Shown here in pieces: positions 32,611 through 40,805 of a stretch of DNA of 64,000 bases. Both the position numbers and the translations under genes were made by a program. The DNA comes from Enterococcus quebecensis. GTDB taxonomy: Bacteria; Bacillota; Bacilli; Lactobacillales; Enterococcaceae. How positions within the stretch are numbered: position 1 is the first letter of the stretch; each line of letters begins with the position of its first letter. The notes beneath the pieces were generated by a model, which was not told the origin of the DNA, did no database searches, and worked only from the letters and a program-made list of their open reading frames with translations. The DNA lies in contig NZ_MIKB01000015.1 of assembly GCF_001730365.1 (NCBI RefSeq), positions 124,001 to 188,000 of the forward strand. The letters are read 5' to 3'.

Positions 32611-35341
32611 TCACCTGAAATCCTAGTTTAATTTTATATTTCGGTTGTAATATTTTTTCGTAAGTGCCAAAGTATGAACCTTGTAGCCTAAAGGCTTTGC
32701 TACTTTCTCCTGATAAATAGCCTAGTACTTCTTCGCCCATAGATGTATTTAGGTGTACTTCTGCATCTTCTGTTTTAATGCTCATGCTTGCCTGTTGCTT
32801 TTGCTTATCTTTGTCAAATAAGTCAACTAATTCAAAATCTGACACAGCTTCTTCTGTAAGTCCTAAAACACTTAATGTGATAGACGTTTGACTGTTATTT
32901 TTCACTTCGTATTGAGGAGAAATAATTTGATTCGATAACACATCACTAGAGCCGAACAAGACTTTTTTAGGAATCATCACATTGATCTTCTGCTTCTTAT
33001 CCATAACTTGAATTTTTACAGTCAGAACATATTCTTTATAGGTAAAATTGGCTTGATAACTACCTGGTAAAGGGATTTCTTCTAAGTCCGTTGATTCTAA
33101 TATAAAATCCGCACTCGGTAATTCTTCTACTTCAGACCAAACTTTTCTTTCAATCCGCTGGTTTAAATAGTCTGTAATGTCACCTGTAACATCTTCTGGA
33201 TAAACCTCTAAGCCTAATCCCCAAAGTAGAAACCCACTCTTTTCTGAAGTCTGAAACACACGACTGTTTTCATCATAAACAAATATTGGAACGATGATCT
33301 CACTAAAATTATTACTTCCGTCTGTTAATCTCACCGTTAATTGCTGTCTTCCAACTTTAGCTTCCAAGGTATTAGCGACTTCTACAGTTGGAGGGATGCC
33401 ACTATTATCCTGAATATTTTTTACTAGTTTAGTTAAATCAAGTTCTGCAACTTCATTGATTGAAACGGTTTGAAGCAATGGTTCTGCACTTGGAGGCAAT
33501 GTATCAATTACCTGTTTTTCGACTCGTGTTACTGCTCCTTCACCACCAACAGAGGCTGAAAACGATACAGTTGAACCCACTTTAAGCGTCTTGGGTAGTT
33601 GATAAGAAAAGGTACGATCTTTAGAAACATCTATTGTCTGATTAAATGCTTCTCCATCTGTAAAGAAGCCACTCATCTGGATTGTTGCATCTGGATGAGA
33701 TATACCCGTGACTTTAGTTGCCGTGTCTTTTATATCATCAATCTCTAAAGGGACAATAACTTCTGCAGCAAATCTAATCTTTGCCACTTCATCTTCATAA
33801 ATAGCGGCATAAGTATCCGCAAAGTTTCTATTGGTTGACGAAATAACTTTTGTATTTCCTTTTCCCCTACCATTCTGATTGACTGCCGCAGTTACATTAA
33901 TAAATGCACCTGTAGACACAGATAAATTTCCTTTACGATATAAATCAATTCGACTACTATTGACAAAAAGATTGCCTTTATCGTTACCAATTAAGTTAAA
34001 AATCTTCCCATTATATGCTGCATTACTATCAGATCGTGCATTTTGAAGAATGACCCTTTTCGTTGTTGCGGGAATGACGATAGGAATTGCATCTTCAACG
34101 GTTTCTTGTTCAATTAGACTATAACGATTATTGGAGTCAATGATTAAATCCATTCCTGCACTAATAACAAGCTCGCCACTTCTTCCTCTTAAAGGAACAA
34201 ATCTTGCTAAATTCATACCAGTTTTTTTATTTTTTCTACTTTCATCCATCAATGTGACAGCTGACTCTTCTCCAAATATATAATGTAGTGGTCTTTGAGA
34301 AGTTGGTGCTTCAATCAAATCCCCAGAAACTTTCAATGTGAATGCCGCATTCTCCCCAACTTCCAATGTAAAATCACTGTAACCAGTTCCTGTAACAAAT
34401 GACTTTTTGGTTTCAATTGAAACCACAGCATTTTTTAAAATCTCAACTCTTCCAGAACTTATTGAGCTTTTTTGTATAGATAAAAATGGACCTACTCGGA
34501 CGTCATTGGAAAAGCCATCGTGATTGATGGTTGTTTTGCCAGATAAAAATAAATGAGATGTTTCCGCAAATGCCTTATTGTAACGTTCTAAGGTACTCGT
34601 TTGAGTGAAGGTAGAATCGTTGATAACGATTATTCCGTTTTTAGCGACAAATGCTTGACCACCGTTAGATGTATACTCCACAGCATCAAAATATTGTGTC
34701 CCTATAATCCTTTCTTCAAATGAAATAATCCCGCCATTGTCTTTATTATCAATAAAAATATCTGACACATGAACGTCACCAAAACCAAATGACGCCTCTA
34801 GAGCATATAAGCCTCGATGTTGTTCTGTTTCAGAAAAAGTATTCAATGTGAGTTTATTCTTCTTAACTGCTTTACTGGTACGACCAAGTAAACGAAATTC
34901 AGCTACTATTTCAGCCTTATCTCCAGAAAGTAACTCCACATCTGCGGTCAATACGATATTTTTCTTTGAATTTGCCGCTTCTAGAAATGCTTGACGGGTT
35001 CCTACCTTCACATAAGTGTAGCCATCAATAATAATTTCTTCAGCTATTGCAACAGGTTCTACTTGTTTCTCATTTTCTAATGGTTCTGAAGTATCTAGTG
35101 TTTCTGGTGTATAGACCTCATGTTCTGATTGATCTATAGAATCTGTCTTTACTTTTGGAATTTCTACTATATGTAAGTTATCTTGAATCAATTGATTTTG
35201 TTCATTTTTTTGTTGGTCATTTTCTAGCTCACTCCGTTCTAATCCTTTATTTGCAGTTGTTTCGGCAAATACTGGACTGACCTGTCCGATTGATTGAAGA
35301 GTCATCAGAAACACCAAAAATATGTATCGTTTATTTTTCAT
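32597..35341 (-). CDS. Large secreted beta-helix adhesin with a non-WxL C-terminal domain
   Basis: Signal peptide (YIFLVFLMTLQSIGQVSPVFA). Residues ~120-520 resemble the pectate-lyase-like adhesive region of enterococcal surface proteins (YVKVGTRQAFLEAANSKKNIVLTAD, repeated beta strands). Ig-like segments follow, one with the TLPPSAEPL...LTKLVKNIQD pattern also seen in the 1187-aa WxL protein. The last ~125 residues are not WxL. They match the C-terminus of the neighbour at 35465: MP-x-x-VLFGS, P-x-Y-x-(V/I)-KNNS, GES-x-x-F-x-L-x-G, PKY-x-(I/L)-x-L-x-F. GTG at 35347 is an alternative start with better Shine-Dalgarno spacing. Confidence 0.75.
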   Translation of the reverse strand: MKNKRYIFLVFLMTLQSIGQVSPVFAETTANKGLERSELENDQQKNEQNQLIQDNLHIVEIPKVKTDSIDQSEHEVYTPETLDTSEPLENEKQVEPVAIAEEIIIDGYTYVKVGTRQAFLEAANSKKNIVLTADVELLSGDKAEIVAEFRLLGRTSKAVKKNKLTLNTFSETEQHRGLYALEASFGFGDVHVSDIFIDNKDNGGIISFEERIIGTQYFDAVEYTSNGGQAFVAKNGIIVINDSTFTQTSTLERYNKAFAETSHLFLSGKTTINHDGFSNDVRVGPFLSIQKSSISSGRVEILKNAVVSIETKKSFVTGTGYSDFTLEVGENAAFTLKVSGDLIEAPTSQRPLHYIFGEESAVTLMDESRKNKKTGMNLARFVPLRGRSGELVISAGMDLIIDSNNRYSLIEQETVEDAIPIVIPATTKRVILQNARSDSNAAYNGKIFNLIGNDKGNLFVNSSRIDLYRKGNLSVSTGAFINVTAAVNQNGRGKGNTKVISSTNRNFADTYAAIYEDEVAKIRFAAEVIVPLEIDDIKDTATKVTGISHPDATIQMSGFFTDGEAFNQTIDVSKDRTFSYQLPKTLKVGSTVSFSASVGGEGAVTRVEKQVIDTLPPSAEPLLQTVSINEVAELDLTKLVKNIQDNSGIPPTVEVANTLEAKVGRQQLTVRLTDGSNNFSEIIVPIFVYDENSRVFQTSEKSGFLLWGLGLEVYPEDVTGDITDYLNQRIERKVWSEVEELPSADFILESTDLEEIPLPGSYQANFTYKEYVLTVKIQVMDKKQKINVMIPKKVLFGSSDVLSNQIISPQYEVKNNSQTSITLSVLGLTEEAVSDFELVDLFDKDKQKQQASMSIKTEDAEVHLNTSMGEEVLGYLSGESSKAFRLQGSYFGTYEKILQPKYKIKLGFQVNDEK

Positions 35342-35371
35342 AATCACTTTTACCTCACTAAAAAAGTTTTA

Positions 35372-35427
35372 CGAATGAAGAGTGTTGAGACAACGACTTG
35401 CTTTCTTTGTTCCAACCTCTTCATTCG
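35372..35427 (-). terminator. Hairpin between the small and large surface-protein genes, probable partial terminator
   Basis: 11-bp inverted repeat CGAATGAAGAG/CTCTTCATTCG (35372-35382, 35417-35427) followed on the minus strand by TAAAACTTTTTT. It could let the small upstream gene be expressed more strongly than the large adhesin. Confidence 0.5.
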
Positions 35428-35464
35428 AGCAAACTGTCTAAAGAAGTTTAATTCTCTGTCAAAC

Positions 35465-36082
35465 TTATTGTACGTCGAATTTTAAAGACAAGTTGTATTT
35501 CGGTGTTAATGGACCACTTTCAATCGTTGGATATACACCAGAAAATTTCCCTTGTAAGGTAAAATCAACAGATTCTCCTGTTGCTAATCCTTTAATTTCT
35601 GCTGCTTTGTCTAAAAGTGAACCATCATTTTTAACCAAAGGAACAGTCACTTTACCGTTGTCAGCTGACATATTCAATTCAAGACCCGAATTGATCGCAT
35701 TTGCTACTGCAGTCACATTTTGTGCTGAAACTTTGACACTTTTTACAGAGTTGTTTTTAATTGCATATGCTGGTCCATAAATATTTCCTTTATCTGATTC
35801 TAACGATCCAAATAAAACAGTGACAGGCATTGTAACATTTACCCAAGATGAATCTTTATCACTTGGCGTTGGTTGTTCTGGATCTGGTGCTTCTGTTGGA
35901 TCAAAGGTTCCGATCCAGCCTTTTAATTCCATGTCGCCATTATCTACTTTATCCAAGGTTTGTTGATTATTTTGAATCGGGTCAGTATCACCTGCTTCGT
36001 ATGCTAAAACTTGGTTACTATGTACTAATGCACCAACTAAAAATAAACCACTTACCAAAACTACTTTCGTTTGTCTTTTCAT
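35465..36082 (-). CDS. Small secreted protein sharing the adhesin's C-terminal domain
   Basis: 205 aa. Signal peptide (VVLVSGLFLVGALVHSNQVLA), an acidic Pro-rich linker (DPTEAPDPEQPTPSDKD) and a single ~125-residue domain: MPVTVLFGS...YGPAYAIKNNS...GLATGESVDFTLQGKF...LTPKYNLSLKF. In layout it mirrors small WxL proteins (signal peptide, acidic linker, one domain), but the two W-x-L motifs are absent. First gene of the cluster, with a good GGAG site before ATG 36082. The domain may be a new wall- or partner-binding module; no family name is known to me. Confidence 0.72.
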   Translation of the reverse strand: MKRQTKVVLVSGLFLVGALVHSNQVLAYEAGDTDPIQNNQQTLDKVDNGDMELKGWIGTFDPTEAPDPEQPTPSDKDSSWVNVTMPVTVLFGSLESDKGNIYGPAYAIKNNSVKSVKVSAQNVTAVANAINSGLELNMSADNGKVTVPLVKNDGSLLDKAAEIKGLATGESVDFTLQGKFSGVYPTIESGPLTPKYNLSLKFDVQ

Positions 36083-36362
36083 AAAATTCTCCTAATTCAG
36101 TTATTTTTCAAAATTTATAATAGCATCATAAAATTTAAAAGTAAATATATTTAAAAATTATATAAAAACAATCAAACGGCTACACAACAGCATTTAAGAC
36201 CCTTTTTCTCAAAAACAGAGAAAATTACTTCGATAATTAAAATATTTTTCCTAGATTTTAACATTATAATACATTCGTTATTTTTTACCCCATCCAAACA
36301 ACGTTGCTTTTATTTTTTTATTAACATATGCTATCGTAGTAACATAGACTGGAGGGATTTAC

Positions 36363-36728
36363 ATGGATCTTCAACACTATCAACACTGGATCAGTAATTT
36401 TTATAAAAAAAGAGGCTGGTATGCACTTAATCCATTTATTCGTGTTGGCTTTTTAGCTGAAGAAACAGGAGAAGTTGCTCGTGCTGTTCGTGCTTTGGAA
36501 ATTGGACGGGATCGACCAGATGAAGAAGAAAAAAACGTAGAACATTTAGTACAGGATTTAACGGAAGAACTTGGTGATGTTTTAGATAACGTGTTTATTT
36601 TAGCGGATAAATATGATATTCACTTTGAAGATATCTTAACGTCTCATAAAAAGAAGTTAGAAGAACGTTTTAGTGAAGTAAATTTGATGAAAGAAGGATC
36701 GTCCAATGGAAAACAGACTAACAATTAG
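36363..36728 (+). CDS. MazG-like nucleotide pyrophosphohydrolase
   Basis: 121 aa all-alpha NTP pyrophosphohydrolase of the MazG-like type. The metal-binding pattern is visible as [10 protein letters not shown] (ExxE) and [10 protein letters not shown] (ExxD). Such enzymes hydrolyse (often non-canonical) NTPs to NMP and pyrophosphate. The last 23 nt overlap the following GNAT gene, so the two are translationally coupled. GGAGG precedes the ATG. Confidence 0.87.
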   Translation: MDLQHYQHWISNFYKKRGWYALNPFIRVGFLAEETGEVARAVRALEIGRDRPDEEEKNVEHLVQDLTEELGDVLDNVFILADKYDIHFEDILTSHKKKLEERFSEVNLMKEGSSNGKQTNN

Positions 36729-37194
36729 ACCCGTTGAGGACAAAGATTTCCCAGACTTACTTGATATAGAAAATAGGATTTGGACGAATGAAAATTCTCC
36801 TGCGCTTCATTATTATGATTCTATAGATGAATACAAAGAGAAATCAGATGGACAAATCATTTTTGTTGCTGTAGATGATAATAGAGTTCATGGCTTTATT
36901 AATGTTCACCATCCCACCTCTCTGCTATCACATAAAAAACAATGGATGCTTGGCATTGGTGTTCATCCAGATAGTCAGTCTTTAGGGATCGGAAAACAGT
37001 TATTAGATTATTTAAAGCAACTTGCTGCTAATGAAGACATTCATAAAATTTCTTTGCGGGTTATGGGACAAAATACTAAAGCCATTCAATTTTATCGTAA
37101 AAATGGTTTCATTCAAGAAGCCTTATTTAAAGATGAATTTTTCATCAATGGACATTTCTGTGATGACTATCAATTTGCTTATTTTATCGATTAA
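36706..37194 (+). CDS. GNAT-family N-acetyltransferase
   Basis: 162 aa with the acetyl-CoA-binding motif [22 protein letters not shown] (R/Q-x-x-G-x-G/A type loop) and the C-terminal signature [19 protein letters not shown]. The substrate is unknown; the nearest characterised types acetylate protein N-termini or small amines. It overlaps the MazG-like gene. Confidence 0.86.
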   Translation: MENRLTIRPVEDKDFPDLLDIENRIWTNENSPALHYYDSIDEYKEKSDGQIIFVAVDDNRVHGFINVHHPTSLLSHKKQWMLGIGVHPDSQSLGIGKQLLDYLKQLAANEDIHKISLRVMGQNTKAIQFYRKNGFIQEALFKDEFFINGHFCDDYQFAYFID

Positions 37195-37309
37195 TCTCAT
37201 TTTTTTTTAATATTGCAGTCCAACATTAAGCACTTTCTCCAAATTTACTTGCTGTACTCTCTTTATTCTGTTATTTTAATTAAGAACAAAATTTGAGGAG
37301 TGTTGAATT

Positions 37310-38671
37310 GTGACAAAAAAATTATCATGGCGTGATTACCTTTATGTAGGTTCCATGCTATTTGGCTTATTTTTCGGAGCGGGAAATTTGATTTTTCCTG
37401 TTCATATGGGACAAGAAGCTGGAGCTAATATTCTCTTAGCAAATCTTGGCTTTTTAATTACGGGAATTGGTTTACCTTTTCTAGGTGTAATTGCCATTGG
37501 TATTTCCAAAAGTAATGGTGTATTTGATCTAGCTACTCGTGTAAATCGTCGCTATGCTGTAGGTTTTACCGTGTTGTTATATCTAACGATTGGGCCATTT
37601 TTTGCATTACCTAGGCTTGCAACAACATCGTTTGAAATTGGTTTAGTACCATTTATTCCAACGGATCAGCATAAACTATTTTTAGCTATTTTTTCAGCTT
37701 TATTCTTTTTAATTGCGTGGGCTTTTTCACGCAAACCATCTAAGTTACTAGACTATGTTGGAAAATTTTTAAATCCATTATTTTTACTGTTGTTAGCTAT
37801 TTTAATTTTATTTGCTTTTATTAATCCCTTAGGTGATATTTCTTCTGCGTCTGTTGGGACTGCCTATGTTGAAAATCCTTTTTTCAAAGGATTTACTGAA
37901 GGGTATAATACATTGGATGCCTTGGCTTCATTAGCCTTCGGAATTATTATTGTTTCAACAATTCGTGGCATGGGTGTGGAAAAACCAAATGATATTGCAA
38001 AAGATACCATAAAATCTGGTGCAATCAGTATTGTCTTGATGGGTGTCATTTATACCTTGTTGTCTTATATGGGAACAATGAGTTTAGGTGGATTTCCTCT
38101 TAGTGAAAACGGTGGGATTGCTTTAGCTCAAATTGCTAATCATTATTTGGGGAACTTAGGCAGTATTTTACTGGCATTTATCGTTATTTTAGCTTGTTTA
38201 AAAACAGCTATTGGATTGATTACAGCTTTTTCAGAAACATTCAGCGAGCTTTTCCCGAAAGGTTCTTACGCCTTTTATATTGCAGCGGCTAGTATTTTGC
38301 CTTGTTTATTTGCAAATGTTGGGTTAACAAATATTATTCAATTTTCTGTACCCGTTTTGATGTTTCTTTATCCTTTGGCAATCACTTTGATGCTTTTGGT
38401 TATCTTAAGTCCATTGTTCCATCATCGTAAAGAAGTTTATCGTATGACAACATACGTAACGCTGTTTGCCGCATTACTGGATGCACTAAACAGTGCACCA
38501 GATTTTATCAAAACAAATACGATCAGTACAACTATTTTGAAATCAGCTGAACAGTATCTACCATTATTTACAATTGGGATGGGTTGGGTTGTTCCAGCAG
38601 CTATTGGCTTCTTGATTGGTTTGGTTTGGATTTTCTTAAAAAAAGAATCGGAACTAAATAAAGTAAGTTAA
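37310..38671 (+). CDS. brnQ: Branched-chain amino-acid:cation symporter (BrnQ/LIVCS family)
   Basis: 453-aa membrane carrier with about twelve helices. Signatures include the N-terminal [21 protein letters not shown] and [13 protein letters not shown], typical of BrnQ carriers that import Leu, Ile and Val with Na+ or H+. The start is GTG (37310) with GAGGAG 10-15 nt upstream. Single gene with its own terminator. Confidence 0.9.
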   Translation: MTKKLSWRDYLYVGSMLFGLFFGAGNLIFPVHMGQEAGANILLANLGFLITGIGLPFLGVIAIGISKSNGVFDLATRVNRRYAVGFTVLLYLTIGPFFALPRLATTSFEIGLVPFIPTDQHKLFLAIFSALFFLIAWAFSRKPSKLLDYVGKFLNPLFLLLLAILILFAFINPLGDISSASVGTAYVENPFFKGFTEGYNTLDALASLAFGIIIVSTIRGMGVEKPNDIAKDTIKSGAISIVLMGVIYTLLSYMGTMSLGGFPLSENGGIALAQIANHYLGNLGSILLAFIVILACLKTAIGLITAFSETFSELFPKGSYAFYIAAASILPCLFANVGLTNIIQFSVPVLMFLYPLAITLMLLVILSPLFHHRKEVYRMTTYVTLFAALLDALNSAPDFIKTNTISTTILKSAEQYLPLFTIGMGWVVPAAIGFLIGLVWIFLKKESELNKVS

Positions 38672-38678
38672 TTCTTTT

Positions 38679-38715
38679 AGAACATTTTCTCCTTCGTGGG
38701 GAAATGTTCTTTTTG
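38679..38715 (+). terminator. Terminator of brnQ
   Basis: AGAACATTT...GAAATGTTCT stem with inner CTCC/GGGG pairing, then TTTTTGTTTT, just after the stop codon. Confidence 0.75.
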
Positions 38716-38820
38716 TTTTAGCATTGTTCTTTATTTACTTTAAATTTAAAAAGCTAGTTTACTATTTACATCAGAAAAAAACAATGCTCTTATTGTCGTT
38801 TCCCCCTACACATTAGGTAC

Positions 38821-38991
38821 TTAAAAAGGATCTGTTGTTTTCGATTTATATCCATCTTTAATTTCGCTTACCACCATTGCTTGCAGGCTATTTTCTTTAG
38901 GCCTTTTTTCATTTCCAATCACATCTTCCCTTCCTGCAATACAGATTCGGATTGACGCTGTATTCAGCTGTATAACATTAGAGCCGACAAA
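38821..38991 (-). pseudogene. Possible gene remnant, 56 codons without a start
   Basis: One minus-strand frame stays open for 56 codons with protein-like composition: NTASIRICIAGREDVIGNEK, then RPKENSLQAMVVSEIKDGYK and SKTTDPF before TAA. It has no ATG, GTG or TTG start and is closed by a stop just upstream, so it may be the 3' tail of a lost gene. The family is not recognised. Confidence 0.25.
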
Positions 38992-39130
38992 TCATTTCTT
39001 TTCATCTCCTATTCACCCTACCTAGATTTGCCTTTTCATTAAAAATGTCTCACTAACTGCTTCTAGTTTATCATCTTAGCTGACAAGTTCCTATAAAGTA
39101 CAGTAGAATAGAGATAAGGAAGTGATTAGT

Positions 39131-40639
39131 ATGCTATACGAGAAATTGATGATGGATTCGGGAATGCTGACAAAATTCATACTGTTCAAACGAATCACAC
39201 AACTCAACCAATCTGATGTATCTATTACCCAATTAGCTGATGAACTATCTTTAAATTATCAACAAACCTTTATTATAGCCACAGAAATCAGTCATGATTT
39301 AACTAAGGTAATGGCTACTCACCCGTCGATTTTACAAAAAGCTGGAAAAATCGACAGCACCAAATTACTTGTTACTATTGATGAATACCGCTATTTTCTC
39401 TTGAAAAAATCGGTACCTTTTCAGTTTATCATGTATTTTTTAAATCACGATTCTCCCAACATTGACGATTTTTGTGAACGACATTATGTCAGTCGTTCAA
39501 CTGTTTCAAGAAAAATGTTGCCTTTGAAAAAGCACGTAAAACAGTTTGGTCTTCGCTTTACATATACTGAAGCTAATTTAACTGGTGATGAACGTTCCGT
39601 TAGAGTTGCTCTTTTTGATGCTCTTTGGTTAGGAACACGGGGAACGGTTTGGCCATTTAAAAGTGTAGCTCTTGAAGATGCTGAACGCCTTGCTAGCGCT
39701 TTTGCTGAATATTTCCCTTTATCCAGAACATATTTAGGTGCAAAAGAATTAAATTATTTTGCAGCAATTTTTCTTTGCCGAACCCGTAAGAAAATGTATG
39801 TTTCTTATGATGAACGCTATGATTTCTTAATGAACGATAATCCGTATTATGATTTTGATCGTTTGAATCAAGAATTAGGTCCAGTACAGGCTTTACCGCC
39901 TAGATATAGTAAAGGAGAAAGTAGTTTTATTTTTTTCTTAGCTCACTATGCGCCTTTTTATACATTAGATGATGATCCTTCATTGTTTCAGACACTCGAG
40001 GACTTCTCTGTTCGTCCTAATCCTGTCTACGAATTAGTTCAAGAGTTTTTAGACTATGCAAAGACCAATATTTTTAAGAAGGAACCTGAAGTTCTTGATA
40101 AACCAATACTTATCGGAAACCTGATCAATATCACATTTACGTTTTATGTATTGAGAAAACCTTTCCCAAATTTACAAAGTTTGGTTGAAGTACCTGATAA
40201 AAAAAGAAAAGCAGATCACTCTCTTGAAGTAAAGCTTCAACAGTTTTTCGATGAAAAAGCTCAGGAAAAAGAATATAAATTTATCTATACGGTTAAGAAG
40301 TACTTGATCTATGCATTTAAAAGTGTCCTACTTCCTGCTTACGATAAACCAAAACATTCTGAGCATCTAAAAGTCGGTGTTGCTTTTGAGCATAACTTTA
40401 CTTTAGTTCGAATGATCTATCAGTTTTTAAATGATTTAGGTTTTGTCGATTCATCACCTTACCAAGAAGAGTTGAACAGCAGCTATGACTTAGTCATCAG
40501 CTCATCCTTGCTCCCAAGACAGAAGCACCCAGATCTTCCATTGTATTTTTGGGATTTGTCATACGGAAATAAAGATTTAGCTGATCTGTACAAAAGACTT
40601 CAACAATTATTTGAGCAAAAAAACATTCTCAATGAATAA
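39131..40639 (+). CDS. Mga-like helix-turn-helix transcription regulator
   Basis: ~502 aa in the Mga/AtxA/PRD-type layout. Two N-terminal helix-turn-helix regions (ITQLADELSLNYQQTFIIATEI; IDDFCERHYVSRSTVSRKMLPLKKHV) are followed by a long alpha-helical middle. The C-terminus is EIIB-like (KVGVAFEHNFTLVRMIYQFLNDL...YDLVISSSLL). Mga-type proteins control surface-protein genes in streptococci and enterococci and may be phosphorylated by the PTS. ATG 39131 has AAGGA at good distance. The adjacent convergent gene is the YfhO/WxL operon, whose surface genes are a possible target, but that is inference. Confidence 0.83.
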   Translation: MLYEKLMMDSGMLTKFILFKRITQLNQSDVSITQLADELSLNYQQTFIIATEISHDLTKVMATHPSILQKAGKIDSTKLLVTIDEYRYFLLKKSVPFQFIMYFLNHDSPNIDDFCERHYVSRSTVSRKMLPLKKHVKQFGLRFTYTEANLTGDERSVRVALFDALWLGTRGTVWPFKSVALEDAERLASAFAEYFPLSRTYLGAKELNYFAAIFLCRTRKKMYVSYDERYDFLMNDNPYYDFDRLNQELGPVQALPPRYSKGESSFIFFLAHYAPFYTLDDDPSLFQTLEDFSVRPNPVYELVQEFLDYAKTNIFKKEPEVLDKPILIGNLINITFTFYVLRKPFPNLQSLVEVPDKKRKADHSLEVKLQQFFDEKAQEKEYKFIYTVKKYLIYAFKSVLLPAYDKPKHSEHLKVGVAFEHNFTLVRMIYQFLNDLGFVDSSPYQEELNSSYDLVISSSLLPRQKHPDLPLYFWDLSYGNKDLADLYKRLQQLFEQKNILNE

Positions 40640-40676
40640 CCTCTATTGCACTAATCACTAAGATTTGAACAGCTAA

Positions 40677-40745
40677 AAAAATAGACTATATCTGTAACTA
40701 ACCATTTTAAATTGGCTAGCTACAGATATAGGTCTATTTTTTGTT
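40677..40745. terminator. Bidirectional terminator between the Mga-like gene and the WxL/YfhO operon
   Basis: Long interrupted stem: AATAGAC, ATATCTGTA and TA-CCA pair with TGG-TA, TACAGATAT and GTCTATT. A run on the left and T run on the right. Confidence 0.82.
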
Positions 40746-40805
40746 TTGTGCTTGTAGAAGTAATAACGTCAGAAAAAACAATTGGAAACGATCGCTATAT
40801 TCCTA

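Noticed and set aside
32597-36082. Labelling the two secreted proteins as WxL proteins
   Set aside because: Neither C-terminus has the paired W-x-L motifs; both end in a different shared domain.
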